A stretch of DNA of 64,000 nt from Diphasiastrum complanatum (lineage: Eukaryota; Streptophyta; Lycopodiopsida; Lycopodiales; Lycopodiaceae): contig CM055099.1 in NCBI GenBank assembly GCA_029204225.1, forward strand, positions 61,721,753 to 61,785,752, given 5' to 3'. The notes under the pieces are model-generated. The model ran no database searches. It saw only the letters and a list, made by a program, of their open reading frames with translations, and had not been told where the DNA came from. Position 1 is the first letter of the stretch; every line of letters begins with the position of its first letter. Shown here in pieces: positions 35,841-48,420 of the stretch. Position numbers and translations under genes: made by a program.

Positions 35841-36344
35841 GTTACTAAGTATCGGTCTAAAAGCTTTTTAGCCAACATTAACTATATTCTGAAGATATGC
35901 AAGAGGTTTCTCACACGTGTTTCAGAGCTACCGACTCACCAGAGTCTCGAGCCAATTACCTTGAAACTGTCAAAGGCATAGGTACATCATGCCTTGAGTA
36001 GCAAATTATGCACCTGAAAGGTGTAACATTGTATGAACCGTACGCTACCTAGTACCCAGAGGGAAATATGTAGTACTGAGAATATGCATGGTATGAAATG
36101 CACTTCTTAGATTTTGAATGATTTAATAGGATCTAGTTGAACACAATTGGCCAACCAATTTGCATAGAACTCTCTCTGAACATGACAAAAGAATAATGAC
36201 ATTTCAAATGCACATTTGATCATTTTGTAAATCTCATATATATACTGAAGTCTACAAGATTTTTTATTGTTTTAAAACGTTCTCCTTGACCTTAAGTTGA
36301 CTAGCTATCTTTCAACGATTTGATTTTATAGAAAATGAGACTTT
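35841..36344. other. Upstream region of the beta-helix gene
   Basis: AT-rich and non-coding, and must hold the promoter of the minus-strand gene. It contains CACACGTGTTTC near 35910. Nothing else was recognised. Confidence 0.4.
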
Positions 36345-36600
36345 TAGTGATTTTTCCGATCACCTAATGATGATATAGATTCCTATGATCGTCATATATT
36401 GAGAAATGGCCGATCTTTTACCCACCATCTGATATAGTACTATCACATAGATCACTTTGAGCTTGATGTATTGGGAAATGGGTCCTTCACTGATTTTTCC
36501 CACCACCTAATATTGGTACTATGATATAGATCACTTTGACCTTGATGTATTGGGAATTGCGTCCCTAAGTGATGTTTCCCAGCACTGGATACTACTCTTT
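36345..36600 (+). repeat. Imperfect tandem repeat, about 90-bp units
   Basis: About three units share GATTTTTCCCACCACCTAAT, GATATAGATCACTTTGA and TTGATGTATTGGGAAATGG. The hairpin at 37074-37168 contains the related phrase TATTGGGAAATGGGGTC...CACCACCC, so both derive from one repeat family. Confidence 0.8.
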
Positions 36601-37073
36601 TATGACCTTTGCACGAGAAAAATGACCATCAGCCGAGTCATAATTGAACACCCGTTGAACCAAGTGTCTACAAGATCTTTCCCAAGCATAAAGGGCAACA
36701 AGGAAGCCTTTTTTTTTTTATGGTTCATGAAATCTGTAGAGGAGTCTCACTTATGCATCTTTATGGGTCATAATGTCTTTTTTCAAATTTCTTTACTACC
36801 CTTTTATAAGCCGCTATGTTCATGTGAACATTTTTATAAACTTTAGATTTCATACTATGCCATAAAACATAGGTGGGCTCGCTATCAAATTTCATAACAT
36901 GCCAAAAAAAATTCAGGCAAGGTCACTTCAAAGTTCATAATGTGAAGTTTCAATGTTTTACGGGCAACTTTGTATTCACAAACTCCTAAGACTCATATGA
37001 GGAAAGGCAAGCTTTACAAAATTTGCTCAAGAACCTGAAGTTTTCTTCCAAGCAAATCATTCACATATTGGGA

Positions 37074-37168
37074 AATGGGGTCTTACTGAATCTTACACCA
37101 CCCGATAACACTCCATTGATTTATGTGAAGTGGTTATCGGGTGGTGTAAGATTCAGTAAGACCCCATT
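37074..37168. repeat. 36-bp perfect inverted repeat (hairpin)
   Basis: The left arm 37074-37109 and right arm 37133-37168 are exact reverse complements, separated by a 23-nt loop. The arms contain ACCACCCGATAAC and its complement. The perfection of the arms points to recent formation or to maintenance. Confidence 0.92.
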
Positions 37169-37169
37169 G

Positions 37170-39280
37170 ATTTATTGTAAAGGTCACCACAAAATTCTTT
37201 TCCAACCTTACATCATAATGAGGCACACTTAATTAAGGTTGAACTTTCTTTATGGGCCACACTTCTTGATTGTTTATGAGCCATAATCTCTTTGAGATGA
37301 AACTTTTGTGAAGAATGAGGACATACCAGAGAGAGAAATTTGAATCTTTTGTGGCAGCCATCAACTTACGAAATATCTAGATGTTTATATTATGTCTAAG
37401 AAATCTTTTATGGTGATATCCATGTTTCAAGAGTATCTTCAGTATAAAAATGCGACATATATCTACCTTTATACACATGAGATTTTTGGTATATTTGATG
37501 AGTAAAATTTTGAGGTTTGGGAGGTCTATGATATTTGACTCTCTAAATTACATTCAGGAGAAAAACCTAGACATGAACCTTTTGTGACCCTCTTCAGTCA
37601 AGACCATCTCAATGTGAACATATATCTACCTTTCTACACATGAGACTTTTGGTATATTCTGAGTAAACATTTGAAAATTTGGGAGCTCTATGATATTTTT
37701 ACATTTCAAATGAAGGAGAAAAATATAGACAATTGAAGGTGGACAGGAAAATTTGGCCAAAAACAACATTTGTCATTACTTTCATAGTCATAGACTTATC
37801 GATGCACCATTAGTATATTGGATTTTATTGGGGCGACCTTGGTTACACGTTGCGCAAGTAGTTCCTAATTGAAGAACGGGAAAAATCACTTTCGAGAATC
37901 TAGAACAAGCTGTCAAAATGGATCCATTAACTTGAACAATCAAACTAGCTCTTCAAAAGGAGATATGGTTGCAAAAAATGCTCTTGAAGAATGGATAAGG
38001 GATCCAATGTAGGAAGATTCATGAGTCCAAGATTCACTCCTATAAATTTCTGGAAATGCCATGTGTAAAAAAGGAAACGGAATATTCAAGCAATAAAGGG
38101 CCTTCAACAACCTTCGGACTTATGTGGGAAAAGAATCTTGGCAAATGAAAAATGGGACGGACACTTCATTCCCAATATGAAAAAGTTGACTTAAGAAGCA
38201 TAGTTGACGAGTACACACCCAGTGGGAAATGTGACCAAGTAAAGGAAATTCAATCAGGACCCATGGGAAAGTTTACGGTTGCTGAAGCAGTCACAGAAAC
38301 TCTAATAATGCACGATGGAAACTTTGTGAAGGTGCTAGCCAATAATTTTTATCGACTATACAACTAATGAGCTTGGAAAAATTTCACAAGCACGAAAATG
38401 CTATAACGTCAAGAATTTCAAGGACCAAAGTTAAAATTAATGGTACACAAGTTACATTCAAAACTGGCCAAGAGTTCAGAAATAAAGCCAGACAACCTCT
38501 AAACGGAATTCAACAAGAAAGCCATTTGCATTACCAGAAAAATGTCAAAATAATTGCCAGTAACATTGACAAGAACCGAAAATTGAGTGCTTGTAGAAAT
38601 AACTAAAGCTCCACCAAAAACCGACAAAACCTCGAAGAAAAACTTCAACACTACTTCAAGTGAAGTTCGATGAAGAGGAGACATCCTATAAAGAAGTGCA
38701 TGAAGGGAGATGAAAAGGGAGTTTTTTTGGATAGTTTTTTAGGAGAGATTATCTTGAGAGAAAGTCCCTACGTGAACCTACGTGAATGGAGGACCAATGA
38801 TCATCATCATTATCATGCTTTGGAGAAAATTGATTTTTGAGTAGAGTCTTTGACAAGAGCATAGGAGAGAGGACATGAAAATGGAGAGAGTCTTTTTCTT
38901 AAAATTTGAGAATACTCTTATGGATGGTTTCTACAATGAATGCTACTTTTTGATAATGAATTACTTGTTGGAGGTAGTATGAGACTGAGAGTGACTATGG
39001 AGATTTTGAATTGAGTTGTTGTCACATGAATGTAAAAAACTTTCTCTTGAGGTTTAAATGAAGACTTTAATCAATGCCACCATAAGAGATGTTCAGCTAC
39101 CACTTCCTCTCACTAATTGATTCAATATGGCTATCTTGCCCCTGTTGACAATGAGGAGCTTGAATGGATGAGGCAGCGCTGTGAGCTATAATGGGTAATC
39201 CATCACTTATTGATATGTGAAAAGCGAGCTATCTACCAAACGAAACGAAGCATGAAGCGAAAGGATTCACGAACAAGATC
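37170..39280. other. Intergenic region, no gene recognised
   Basis: Short frames only, for example 38152-38367 and 38367-38606 on the plus strand, without motifs. The words TATCTACCTTT.TACACATGAGA..TTTGGTATATT recur at about 37459 and 37621, an internal duplication about 160 bp apart. No host exon is supported. Confidence 0.4.
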
Positions 39281-39289
39281 AGTTCATCA

Positions 39290-41280
39290 GGAATTCAAAT
39301 ATGATTGTTGGTCACTGCCGACTATATCATGCCTACAATCCTTTAGATTGTAGACAGGCACTGCTGATCTACGTTAACAGATTAAGATAACATTCAACAA
39401 TATCAAACCAAAGTGCGTAATTGAATAGACAAGTGAATCAGACACACGAATATTAGCAGACAAAAATACATTCAAGATCATACAATCATGCAGAATAATA
39501 TGTGCACAATAGCTACAATATTGTCTATTGATTCTCTTGATTCTTCAAGCACTGCATGATAGATCCACACAATGCATAGGTGTGAGAGAAATACAGTTCT
39601 CTCACGAAGCGTGTCTCGCTTACTAACGGACTTCTGGATCTACAGATCCTATACAGAATTTTCTCGCACGTAGGTGAACATGTATTCGGTATTTTAGTCT
39701 TCTGACTTCTTATTTTGCTTACTTGCTTACTATATTATGCATCAAATAGAAAGTATATAGTTTGCAAACTTTTTAGTGTTGCGTCATGTAACTTACAAAT
39801 TAGAAAGATTAAACATCTACAACTAATTGCGAATTACAAGAGTGGCAGATTAGCCATGATCTAAAATACTTCTACTGATGTCATGATATCTGATCAAGTA
39901 TTTGAACCCATGGTACTTGGCTAATCTTGTTGGCTGTTCGTGGAGCAAGAAGGATTTTGTGTCACAAAATAATTTCGTGTCGTGTGTCGCGAAATTGTTC
40001 ACGAACAATTTCGTTTCTTGTGTCTTTTTTGTCAAAATCTATGTAGAGAGCTAGCATGGCGTTGGCACTAGAAACATTTTGTTTCTTCAGCTCCCTCTCA
40101 AAGCATGATAGCTTGACGACCCCAAGATTGCTCCTCTGTCTCTCGAATAGACCTTTGTCTAGGGCCTTTGTAAAAATGTCAACAACCATGTCTTTCGTTC
40201 CAATGAAGGTGGTCTGCAACATCTTCTTGCCAATCAGATCCCTGATCAAGTGGTACTTGATCGCAATGTGTTTCGTCCTTGAGTGAAACACAGGGTCTTT
40301 TGTCAGATGTATTGCAGATGTGTTGTCCATCTACAAAACTAGAGGTTCATTCCTCGTTTCGCCCAATTCGTCAAGGAACTATTTGAGCCAAATTATCTCA
40401 TTGGCCATCTTTGTTGTTGCAACATACTCTGCTTCGTAGGATAATTGAGCCACAATAGTCTTTTGCTGACCCAGAGAATTGATGCACCTGACGCGATGGT
40501 GCATCCTCTTGAGACACTTTTGTAGTCGTCCTTGAGGGATGCCTAGCTAGCATCACTGTAGAAAAGCATCTGGAACTCTGCATCATGACAATAACACAAA
40601 CCAAAATTTTTTGTTAATTGAAGATATTGCAAAATTTGTTTTGCAATTTTCCAATGTGTGGAGCCTGAATTTGTGCAGAATTGGCTCATCCTAAACACTG
40701 CATAAGCAATGTTAGGGTGTGTGTTATTTGCAAGGTACATCAATGATCCTATCAGTTTCTTGTATGGTGTGAGCTGCATCAATTCTCTCTCTTCTTCAGT
40801 CCTCAAACAATTGTCGTTCATCAGTACTGTTCCTGCAAGCATTGGAGTATTCGCTCCTTTGCAATTCAGCGTCCCAAATTTTGGGTGTATCTGGACTGAT
40901 GAAGGTACAACTTACCTCCCTCATAGTCCTTGTCAATCTGCAAGCCAAGGTAACACCTGGCTTCTCCCAGATCTACAATCTCGAAATGTTTCAAGATGTC
41001 ATTCTTCACTTCAGCAATCAACTTCTCACCCTTGTAGAGTACCAGAGTGTCGTCCACATACACAACCACAATGTTGATCTTCCCATCTATAATTCTCACA
41101 TAGACATTGGAATCAGCCATAAGTGGCTTGAATCCTGAGAATTTCAGGGCTTGATCTTTCTTTTTGTACCATTGTCGAGCTGGCTGCTTCAGACCATAGA
41201 TACTCCTATGCATTCTGCATGCATAATTAGGAAGTGAATTCGAGACATATCCTGGGGGTTGATCCATGTAGACCTCTTCG
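39290..41280 (-). mobile_element. Copia relic H, reverse transcriptase and RNase H end
   Basis: The minus strand encodes reverse transcriptase (IYGLKQPARQWY; VVYVDDTLVLY near 41050-41200), then the region before RNase H (KKLIGSLMYLANNTHPNIAYAV) and the RNase H end (MDNTSAIHLTKDPVFHSRTKHI near 40280). Gag and integrase were not found. An LTR-like AT-rich stretch at about 39290-39850 may be its 3' LTR, but the partner was not found. It is broken, with several breaks. Confidence 0.8.
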
Positions 41281-41700
41281 TTTTAGATTTTTATATATGA
41301 TATTTAGATTTTTGAAACATTGCACATGGTTTTGAATTCTTAGTTAGTTATTAGGTCAATCCACATCTCGAAATTCGACATTGCAATTTTTAAAAAAAGA
41401 ACATTGCAATATAGAAGCAATGGCAATATAGCACGATCATTTGCAATAATAATATATTCATAATATCAATGAATGTATTACAAAATTGGTGCGTTAATTT
41501 TGCATGAGTCTCTTTAGATCTAATATCAACTAAAAACTGCATCAACTAGAACTTATAAACCTAATCTACTCGTCGTCGTCGTGATGTCCAGTCTACATGA
41601 ACACAAGCAAATAAACTACATTAATATTTAATGTTTGATATCGTACTAGATTAAATAAAATTGGTATGAATACAAACCACATTAGTATGAATACAAAAAC
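41281..41700. other. AT-rich flank between Copia H and CACTA
   Basis: No coding and no clear terminal inverted repeat. It may include the outer end of the CACTA element. Confidence 0.3.
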
Positions 41701-41709
41701 TAGTAATTA

Positions 41710-42590
41710 CATTTGGAGGATGACCCTTGTTCTTTAGTTTGTCGACTAATGTCTCGTATGATTCCCTGAAGGCAAAGTCATACTCCTCCTTAGTTGGCAA
41801 ACGTCCATAGTCCGCCAACTATCGATGCATTCAATATAAGTTGAAATTAATTTAGGGGTAGATTGGAGCAGCTAGTCATAATGCATATTAAAAAATAACA
41901 GCATATGAAATCAAAGATAAACTATAAGAGTAGTTTAGGTTCACTTACCATGCTTGCTTGCAATCCTGCCTTTCCGCTCAAGCCCAACCTAGGATTGCCT
42001 ATCTCGTGCATCCTAGCGGCCGCAACATCTTTCTGAATCTTGTATTTGTGTGCCATATCACGACGATGCCTAATCCATAAGCTCATATGCTTATGAATTT
42101 CTTTCTCGTCGAATTCCTCTTCTTGCTGGAATTCACCACGAACGGTATTAACAACCTATCGTTTAAGATCGACAAATTGTTCGGACCATTTATTAAACAA
42201 TCTGTCGCCAAAATGACGTTGGCATAGAAATTAGAGTCGGTTCAAAACCACCCTCCCTTTCCTATTGACAATTATGTTACCTTCAGGATCCACGTCATAA
42301 TAAGAATTTGTGGATGACTCTTTGGTAGGGGCAGGAGTCGCGGCTGCTTGTGAGGAACCACCCTCATCTTGGCTAAGCATACCTTGTAGTTGTGCTTTCT
42401 GCTCATGAGTTAATGATTTATAAAAAGTTGAAACATAATCTCCTAAGCTTTCACCACTACCTGACCCCAACATGATTACTACATTCATAAATATACAATA
42501 CATTACAATAAGCCCTAATATATTGAAACGAAGTAGAAAAAAAAATCGACTACAGAACTTTAATTCATATAAGAGTGGGACTTTCATACC
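41710..42590 (-). pseudogene. Accessory gene of a CACTA transposon, decayed
   Basis: Exons on the minus strand. 42231-42587 holds an acidic/Ser-rich part (GSGSGESLGDYVSTFY). About 41950-42245 holds FGDRLFNKWSEQFVDLK and FDEKEIHKHMSLWIRHRRD, ending ASM before a GTAAGT donor. About 41712-41822 holds LADYGRLPTKEEYDFAF, ending HPPN. At least two in-frame stops lie in the middle part, so it is a pseudogene. The layout and the GRxPTxxE motif recall the plant Ptta/En/Spm (Transposase_24) family, but the match is weak. It is transcribed away from the TNP2-like gene at 43045. Confidence 0.5.
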
Positions 42591-43044
42591 TGTGATAAAA
42601 AAGAAGAGATAGAGATGCGTTTAGAAAAGAATAATCTAAGTAGTAGTACTATCTAAAAATTAAAACATGAGAATCATACAATAATCGGAAGATCAAAATC
42701 ATGCTATCTAAATATCGGAAGATAAGAATCGTGCTACCTAAATATCAAAAGATAAAAAACCAACGTATTGTTTTTGGAAAATTGATTAATTTTATGTTAG
42801 TTGTATTTTGTACTTATGCATATATGTAGTTTATCACAAAGAGGATGAATTACATTCAGATCAGTCTAGCGATGAAGACACGACTCAAGTTATCAGGGTA
42901 AATAATAAACATGCATGTTTTCTTGTTCATAAAGACTTTGTTATTATAAGTTAAACTTTGCTATTACATGACCTCAACTATTGTGCTAAAGTGACATGTA
43001 CTTAATTTTTGTTTCTCGTAGAAAAATTATTTTCAAAATAAAAT

Positions 43045-44866
43045 ATGAGCACATGTGTCAAGTGTGGTGGGCAAAAGATGCGTGAAAGACGCATTGTTGA
43101 AAATCATTTGTGGAAGTTTGGGGACGAAAAGAAGAAGGTCAACGATCGAATTTGGAAGACGTTGAGGTTTGTTAACTTTATATGATTGTTTTTTATTATA
43201 ATATTCGTCAATCTATATACGTCACTTATAAAATTTGTTTCATGTGTGTAGCCAATAAATCGAATCCCATTCCACAGAGTTGATTCATCCGTGTTTAGTT
43301 ACAATCAATGTCAAGTTTTGATAGACATGAGAGAACAAATAACGAAACAAATTCAAGAGGCAAATACAATTGGAAAAAAGAGTAATCAACTTGATTCTAA
43401 TGATGATGATGATGAGGTGCAACACGATGAAGCTATGCACAACATGTTTAAATCCTACTTTGAAGCAAATGAGAATGACGCTATGCACGCATCTTCTAAT
43501 GAAAACGGAGATCACGAACAATTTGAGATGAATGAAGACGAGATTCTATTGTGCAAGGAGGCAGACACTCCTTTGTATCCTAGAGCATCCATTTCAAGAC
43601 TAGCTACGTCAATTCTTATTCTAAACCTTCAAGCAACATACAAATGGAGTGACCATAGCGTGGTACTTAACGCATAGCACAACTATTGTACTTTATAGCG
43701 TATTTACATTAAGTTGATTTTTTTTCTTTTCTAACAACTTACATTGCTCTTTTTTTATGTTGTTGCATCGAATACTTCCGAAAGAAAATGTGATACCTAA
43801 AACACGAAAAGAAGCACGAAAGATGATGACCGTGCTTGGATTACGACACAATACATGCATGTCCAGAAGACCATGTTCTATATAGAGGTGAGCATTCAGA
43901 AAAGCTTCAATGTCCAATGTGTAACGCTTCATGTTTTCGAGATGACGTACAAGGGGATAAAGTGCCACAAAAAGTATTACGACATTTTCCAATTATCCCA
44001 CGATTGCAACGTTTATTTTGATGTAAATCTTTGGCATAGCTAATGGATTGACATGTCAAAAATCGATCTATGGATGATGTGATGCGAGTACCAAGTGACT
44101 CACCTGCGTGGAAACATTTTGAATACCAATGGCCTGAGTTTAATAATGAACCTCATATTTGAGATTTGGCCTTGCTATGGAAAGCGTAAATTCTTTAGCA
44201 TTCAAGCATCAACTTGGTCCACATGGCCAATTGTGCTCGTTAATTATAACATACCTCCATGGTTGAGTATTAAAATGAGACACTTGTTATTGGCTTTATT
44301 GATTCCATAAAAGTACAAGGCCAAGAACATGGATGTGTATCTTGCACCTTTGGTCGATGAATTGTGCATTCTTTGGAATGGTATTCACACTTATGACATC
44401 TCGAGACCTTTACAACAAAGGAACTTCATTGTTCGTGGAATTCTAATGTGGACGATGCATGACTACCCCAGTTTAAGCAAATGTTCAGGTATCTATATAA
44501 TTATTTTAATCCGTTGTAGGGTTTAGTGTTTGAGTATATTTAACTAAGCTTATCTTCAATTTGGTTTATGAACTATGCAGGTTTAACCACATAGGGTTAC
44601 AACGCATGTTATATTTGTGGACCACTTTTGGAGGGCTGACATAGCACAAATATGCTGAAAAAGTGGTGTACAAAAATCACCACAAATACTTGCCAATTGA
44701 TCATCCTTTTTGAAGGTTGAATAGGCAATTTTTTGGAGGGCTAGGAAATAATCCTCTAACTACACCACCACTCCCATGCATGGGAGTAGCGGAATGGCAC
44801 GGTGAATGGCTTAATCATCATGACGTTAATTCTTCATGGAATGAATCCATTGATGGTATGAAACAG
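43045..44866 (+). pseudogene. CACTA TNP2-like transposase, N-terminal part
   Basis: Transposase-like exons on the plus strand: 43045-43165 (CVKCGGQKMRERRIVENHLW, the usual Cys-rich start), about 43277-43677 (acidic stretch, then LYPRASISRLATSILILNLQ), 43780-44020 (IHACPEDHVLYR; CPMC; FPIIPRLQRLF), about 44095-44515 (STWPIVLVNYN; DVYLAPLVDEL; WTMHDYPSLSK) and about 44581-44866 (GYNACYICGP). All follow TNP2 order. There are several frameshifts and stops between motifs. The C-terminal half is missing because R- and Copia-type sequence starts at 44868. No CACTA terminal repeats were seen. The element is dead. Confidence 0.85.
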
Positions 44867-44867
44867 T

Positions 44868-45235
44868 TGTCCGTTCTCTCTTGAAAGACTCAAACAGAGA
44901 TGCAAGCCATGAACATTCATTTATAGATCAACATGCAACCCAAATGAACATATAATAGTTTCTACAGCTACCTACTCTAAAACGAACTAAATCAGATCCT
45001 ACTTATTACTAAAACTAAGCTACACTTGCATTAATCCACAGAACTTAAACAAGGAACTAATTTACATTATTTTAGGTGTCCAAGAATCAAGAAACCAACC
45101 AGTCTTTTGATTCTTGGACATCCCAAGAACATCAAGAACTAGAATGTTAGAGGGTATGCAAGATTTATGCCACATTTCTAGCCTATTTAGTTTACTTGAA
45201 TGTCGATTCCTACATTAATCCACAAACAAGAAATC
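44868..45235 (-). repeat. Partial copy of element R, inverted
   Basis: The reverse complement matches about 27395-27775, including the GATTCTTGGACATCCCAAGAAC region. It abuts the truncated CACTA transposase on the left and a Copia LTR on the right. Confidence 0.8.
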
Positions 45236-45239
45236 TATC

Positions 45240-45727
45240 CCTAATTGCTTTGCAAGTAAATTCCGGCCAACTGGCTATTGCGATCAGTGACCTGATAAGC
45301 TATCCTACTAGATACGTGTTAATTGCTTAGTATAAATAGCTGATCAAACATTTCTTAAGTCTCTCTAGCTTAGTTTCTATATTAGCTTAGAGCTCAAAGT
45401 AATGCTATTCGTGCTTATTGCTTATCAGCGGAAGTGCATCAGATAGAGTTTTCTATCCGCAATTGTTTTGTGCTCTCATCATCTGATTTGTACATTCTAC
45501 TTACTGAATTAATCTATCGTCTTATTGCGTTCAGTATCATGTTAGAATGTATTCTTCTCTGTGATTATTAGTGATTGATAAATCTCTTATTGTTTTGTCT
45601 GATTTATTCAATACTTCATTGTTTGGCTACAAAATCACTTTAGTGCTAACGATTTCAAAGTTGGTTGCTAAAATATTAAACGTGACTTCTGTGATTATGC
45701 TTTGTTCAATATTGATAGGCGTAGTCA
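45240..45727 (+). repeat. Copia LTR of the E family
   Basis: Contains a TATA-type TAGTATAAATAGC near 45330 and ends GCGTAGTCA at 45726. Related sequence lies inverted at 55190-55450 and at 56577-57116, and a near-identical 3' part lies at 48421-48775 in the duplicated block. Confidence 0.65.
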
Positions 45728-48034
45728 TGGACCCAGTATCTCTGGTTTCTTGATTCTGTTTCATTTTTGAGATCAGCACTCTTAAGTTTGGTGATGCTAA
45801 CAAGTTATCTTTTCATTGGCTAGGTATCTGTGATAGCAAGCGCACCAATGTTGGTGGATATTCTCCATTGCTTCAATCTTCCGTATCTACAAAATAGCCA
45901 TCTTGTGCTCCTACTTTGGCATTTTTCCAACATATCATGACAATATGCCCATTTTTCAGTCCCACGCACAAGTGGAAATGCAGATGCAATATCTCAGAGT
46001 TATGGAAATGGATGTATTGAAGTAACTGCATTGTAGTTCGATCCTTGTGACGTAGATGGATAATGCTCAAGTATTCTTATGTCAGAAAAATTCTAAGTCA
46101 CTCACAATTTGTGAATGATATTTCTCTCGACGGTAGGCCTATGCCACTTCATGGACGTGCAAAAGAAAGATATATGACAATATATCACCTAACGTTTTCT
46201 CATTAGATTAGATCTATTGCTCTCAAAAGTAGGGAGGATCCTCACCCTTATGATCAGATAATCTCTTGGGTATACAGAAGAAAATTGTGTCAACGCTTTG
46301 GCTAATTCTCTCTCAACTACATCAAGACCATTGATCATGGTAATAGGGATGATCATGTTATCTAGATATGCACATTCAAGCAGTAATGCCTTGATGGCTT
46401 CCTCTCTTGATAATGGATAATGCAGACACACCAATCGTAGGAGAATTTGTGACATATAGTTCAACATCTAAACAATATGAGATTTGTGCAACAAAGATTT
46501 TGTTTCTCTCTAGATATAAGATTCAGCTTAGCGTGTGATTTATGAAATGTCAAGCCTTTCAACTCTCAAATCCATTCTAACAGCTAGACAATTGTTGAAG
46601 TGAGATAGATCCAATACTACCACGTGCTCAATGTGAGAGATTTCAACAAGTTTAGTCATCTTTAGGTAAATTGTCAATTGAGGCCAAAACTCATTTTAGA
46701 CTTAGAGATAAAATTTTTGAAGTTATATTAGTTTAAAATACATTCAACAAACACTTTTTGAAAGTGTGGGAAAGTTGTTGAGAGAGATTCAAATTCGAAC
46801 TTTGGGTACATTGAATCTAGACCCAAATATAGTAGGGTTTACATTTTGGAGGGAAATCCATGTGGCCAAATAGGGTTTAATCCTGCTATATATTGATGTA
46901 ACTCGTGGAGAGGCACATATTCTCTCTTATCTCTCTCATTTCATCATTATACATGGTTCTCTTTGGGTTCTACTACTCATTGGTGCACTCGTGTGTGTAG
47001 AATGCTCATTTATTGCTATTTTTGGTTCCACACGAGTGAAATACAGTAGGGTATTGTAATTGTATGGACAACAACTACATTTTGTGTTTTGATTCATGTT
47101 TGATCAGTATCTCTTAGAGTTTCATCTCATTTTGTATGTAGATGCTGATTTTTCTACATTGGCAGGATTGTTGGTTTGCTCCTTTTTGTAACCAAAGATC
47201 AGGTGAGTTCATTTGTTGACGTTCAAGAGAGTGCTTTGTGCATTGGAACATGTTGAAAGAAGAAGATAATGTCATTGCAACATGGCTACAAGTGGTGGAT
47301 TCATGTTGGAAGGCAATGATAGGCTTACCTCAATCAACTATTCTACTTGGAAGGTGAGGATGGAGTCCTTATTGGAGATGAATGAGTTGATGGAGATTGT
47401 TGCAGGTGTGGAAGAGAGGCCTCAAGCACCTCAAGGTCAAATGAGGTAAGACAAGAGAGCAAAGAAAGCTCTACACATGATTAAGATTGTGGGGTCGAAG
47501 ATCTTTCGTAGTATAACCCTTCCGCCTGTCAACAAAGGTTAGATCACTGGATAGGTGCCTAACTATGCATAGATGCTACTTTTAGTTAATTTCCTACTTT
47601 CTCCCTTAACTCTACTCACCACTATACTACTCCTCTTTAACTCTAATCCTCTACAATAACATTCATCATAGTTTTGGTTGAAGGAAAGGAATGGAGATGA
47701 AGAGATTAAGAAGAGAAGAGAAAGAGAGAGAAAGAGAGTGAGGGTGGAGGTTAGCTCAATTGCTCCTTATGCTTGCTAATGGAAAAACATTCACTATGGC
47801 AAACAATAAAACATGGAAATAGAAAGCAATAGAAAACACAACTAAGAACAATAGCAAGTAGTGAATAGCAAAATGAGGATGCTTCTCTTCCAAAAATGGT
47901 AGAGTTTCCTCCTTCTCATTAAGCATCAAAATAGTGTACAAATGGTGCCTTTTTATAAAATGGGGAAGGCCCTTGCCCCTCAATCTTATTGGCTAATATT
48001 CACAATGATCCTAGCCATTCATCTTGGTCCCAAC
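45377..48034 (+). repeat. Tandem duplication, copy A
   Basis: Near-identical to 48421-51207 at an offset of 3044 bp. It carries the E-type LTR end, an unrecognised frame, an LTR or leader-like AT-rich stretch, a Copia gag start, and a Gypsy-type LTR in the gag. Both copies show the same insertion at AAGAT, so that insertion preceded the duplication. Confidence 0.9.
46189..46467 (-). other. Unrecognised frame in duplication copy A
   Basis: A 92-codon minus-strand frame (LVCLHYPLSREEAIKALL; VVERELAKALTQFS) is kept in copy B as 95 codons (49340-49627). I do not know the family. Further along the same strand (45873-46070 and 49039-49221) a stretch with GHIVMICWKNAK hints at a gag-type zinc knuckle, so an old retroelement is possible. 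Confidence 0.3.
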
Positions 48035-48420
48035 AATACCCTGGAGCTGCTGCTAGTCTTGCAAGAGTTAATTCCCACTGATTCTGGAGATATAAAAATC
48101 TGATGAGTTTTTTTTTGGCTCTTATCCCTCCAAAATGCAGATTGGTGTGTTTTTTTTTGAGTTTTTTGGATGATTGGTTTGGGTTTCAAGCCCTTAGAGG
48201 TTGTTGAGGGCCTCCTCTACCCTCTCACACCTCCTCCGCTAGCTGTGAACAGTCCAAACACAAAAAAAATACAGAAAGCTAACTCCAAACTCCCAAAAAT
48301 CTACCTAAACTACTCTAAAAAGCAAGAAAATAGCTAAAATGCAACTAAACTAGTTAGTGGAAACCTATCCCCGGCAACAGCGCCACTGTGGGGTCGAAGA
48401 TCTTTCGTAGTACAACCCTT
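47488..48420 (-). mobile_element. Gypsy-type element remnant in Copia F (copy A)
   Basis: An LTR at 47488-48035 is preceded by AAGAT (47483-47487). It is followed by about 350 bp of internal sequence and a primer-binding site on the minus strand at 48364-48385 (TGGCGCTGTTGCCGGGGATA, the type used by Tat/Athila-like Gypsy elements). The first 34 bp of the second LTR follow at 48387-48420. There is no coding. The LTR has a minus-strand TATA-type TTTTATAAAAAGG near 47955. It is broken. Confidence 0.75.
48364..48385 (-). promoter_or_regulatory. Gypsy-type primer-binding site
   Basis: The minus strand reads TGGCGCTGTTGCCGGGGATA, one base away from the common TGGCGCCGTTGCCGGGGA site of plant Gypsy elements. 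Confidence 0.75.

Noticed and set aside
38152-38606. Two consecutive plus-strand frames that could be a small gene
   Set aside because: They overlap head to tail without splice sites or motifs and the flanks are repeat-like; not supported as a gene.
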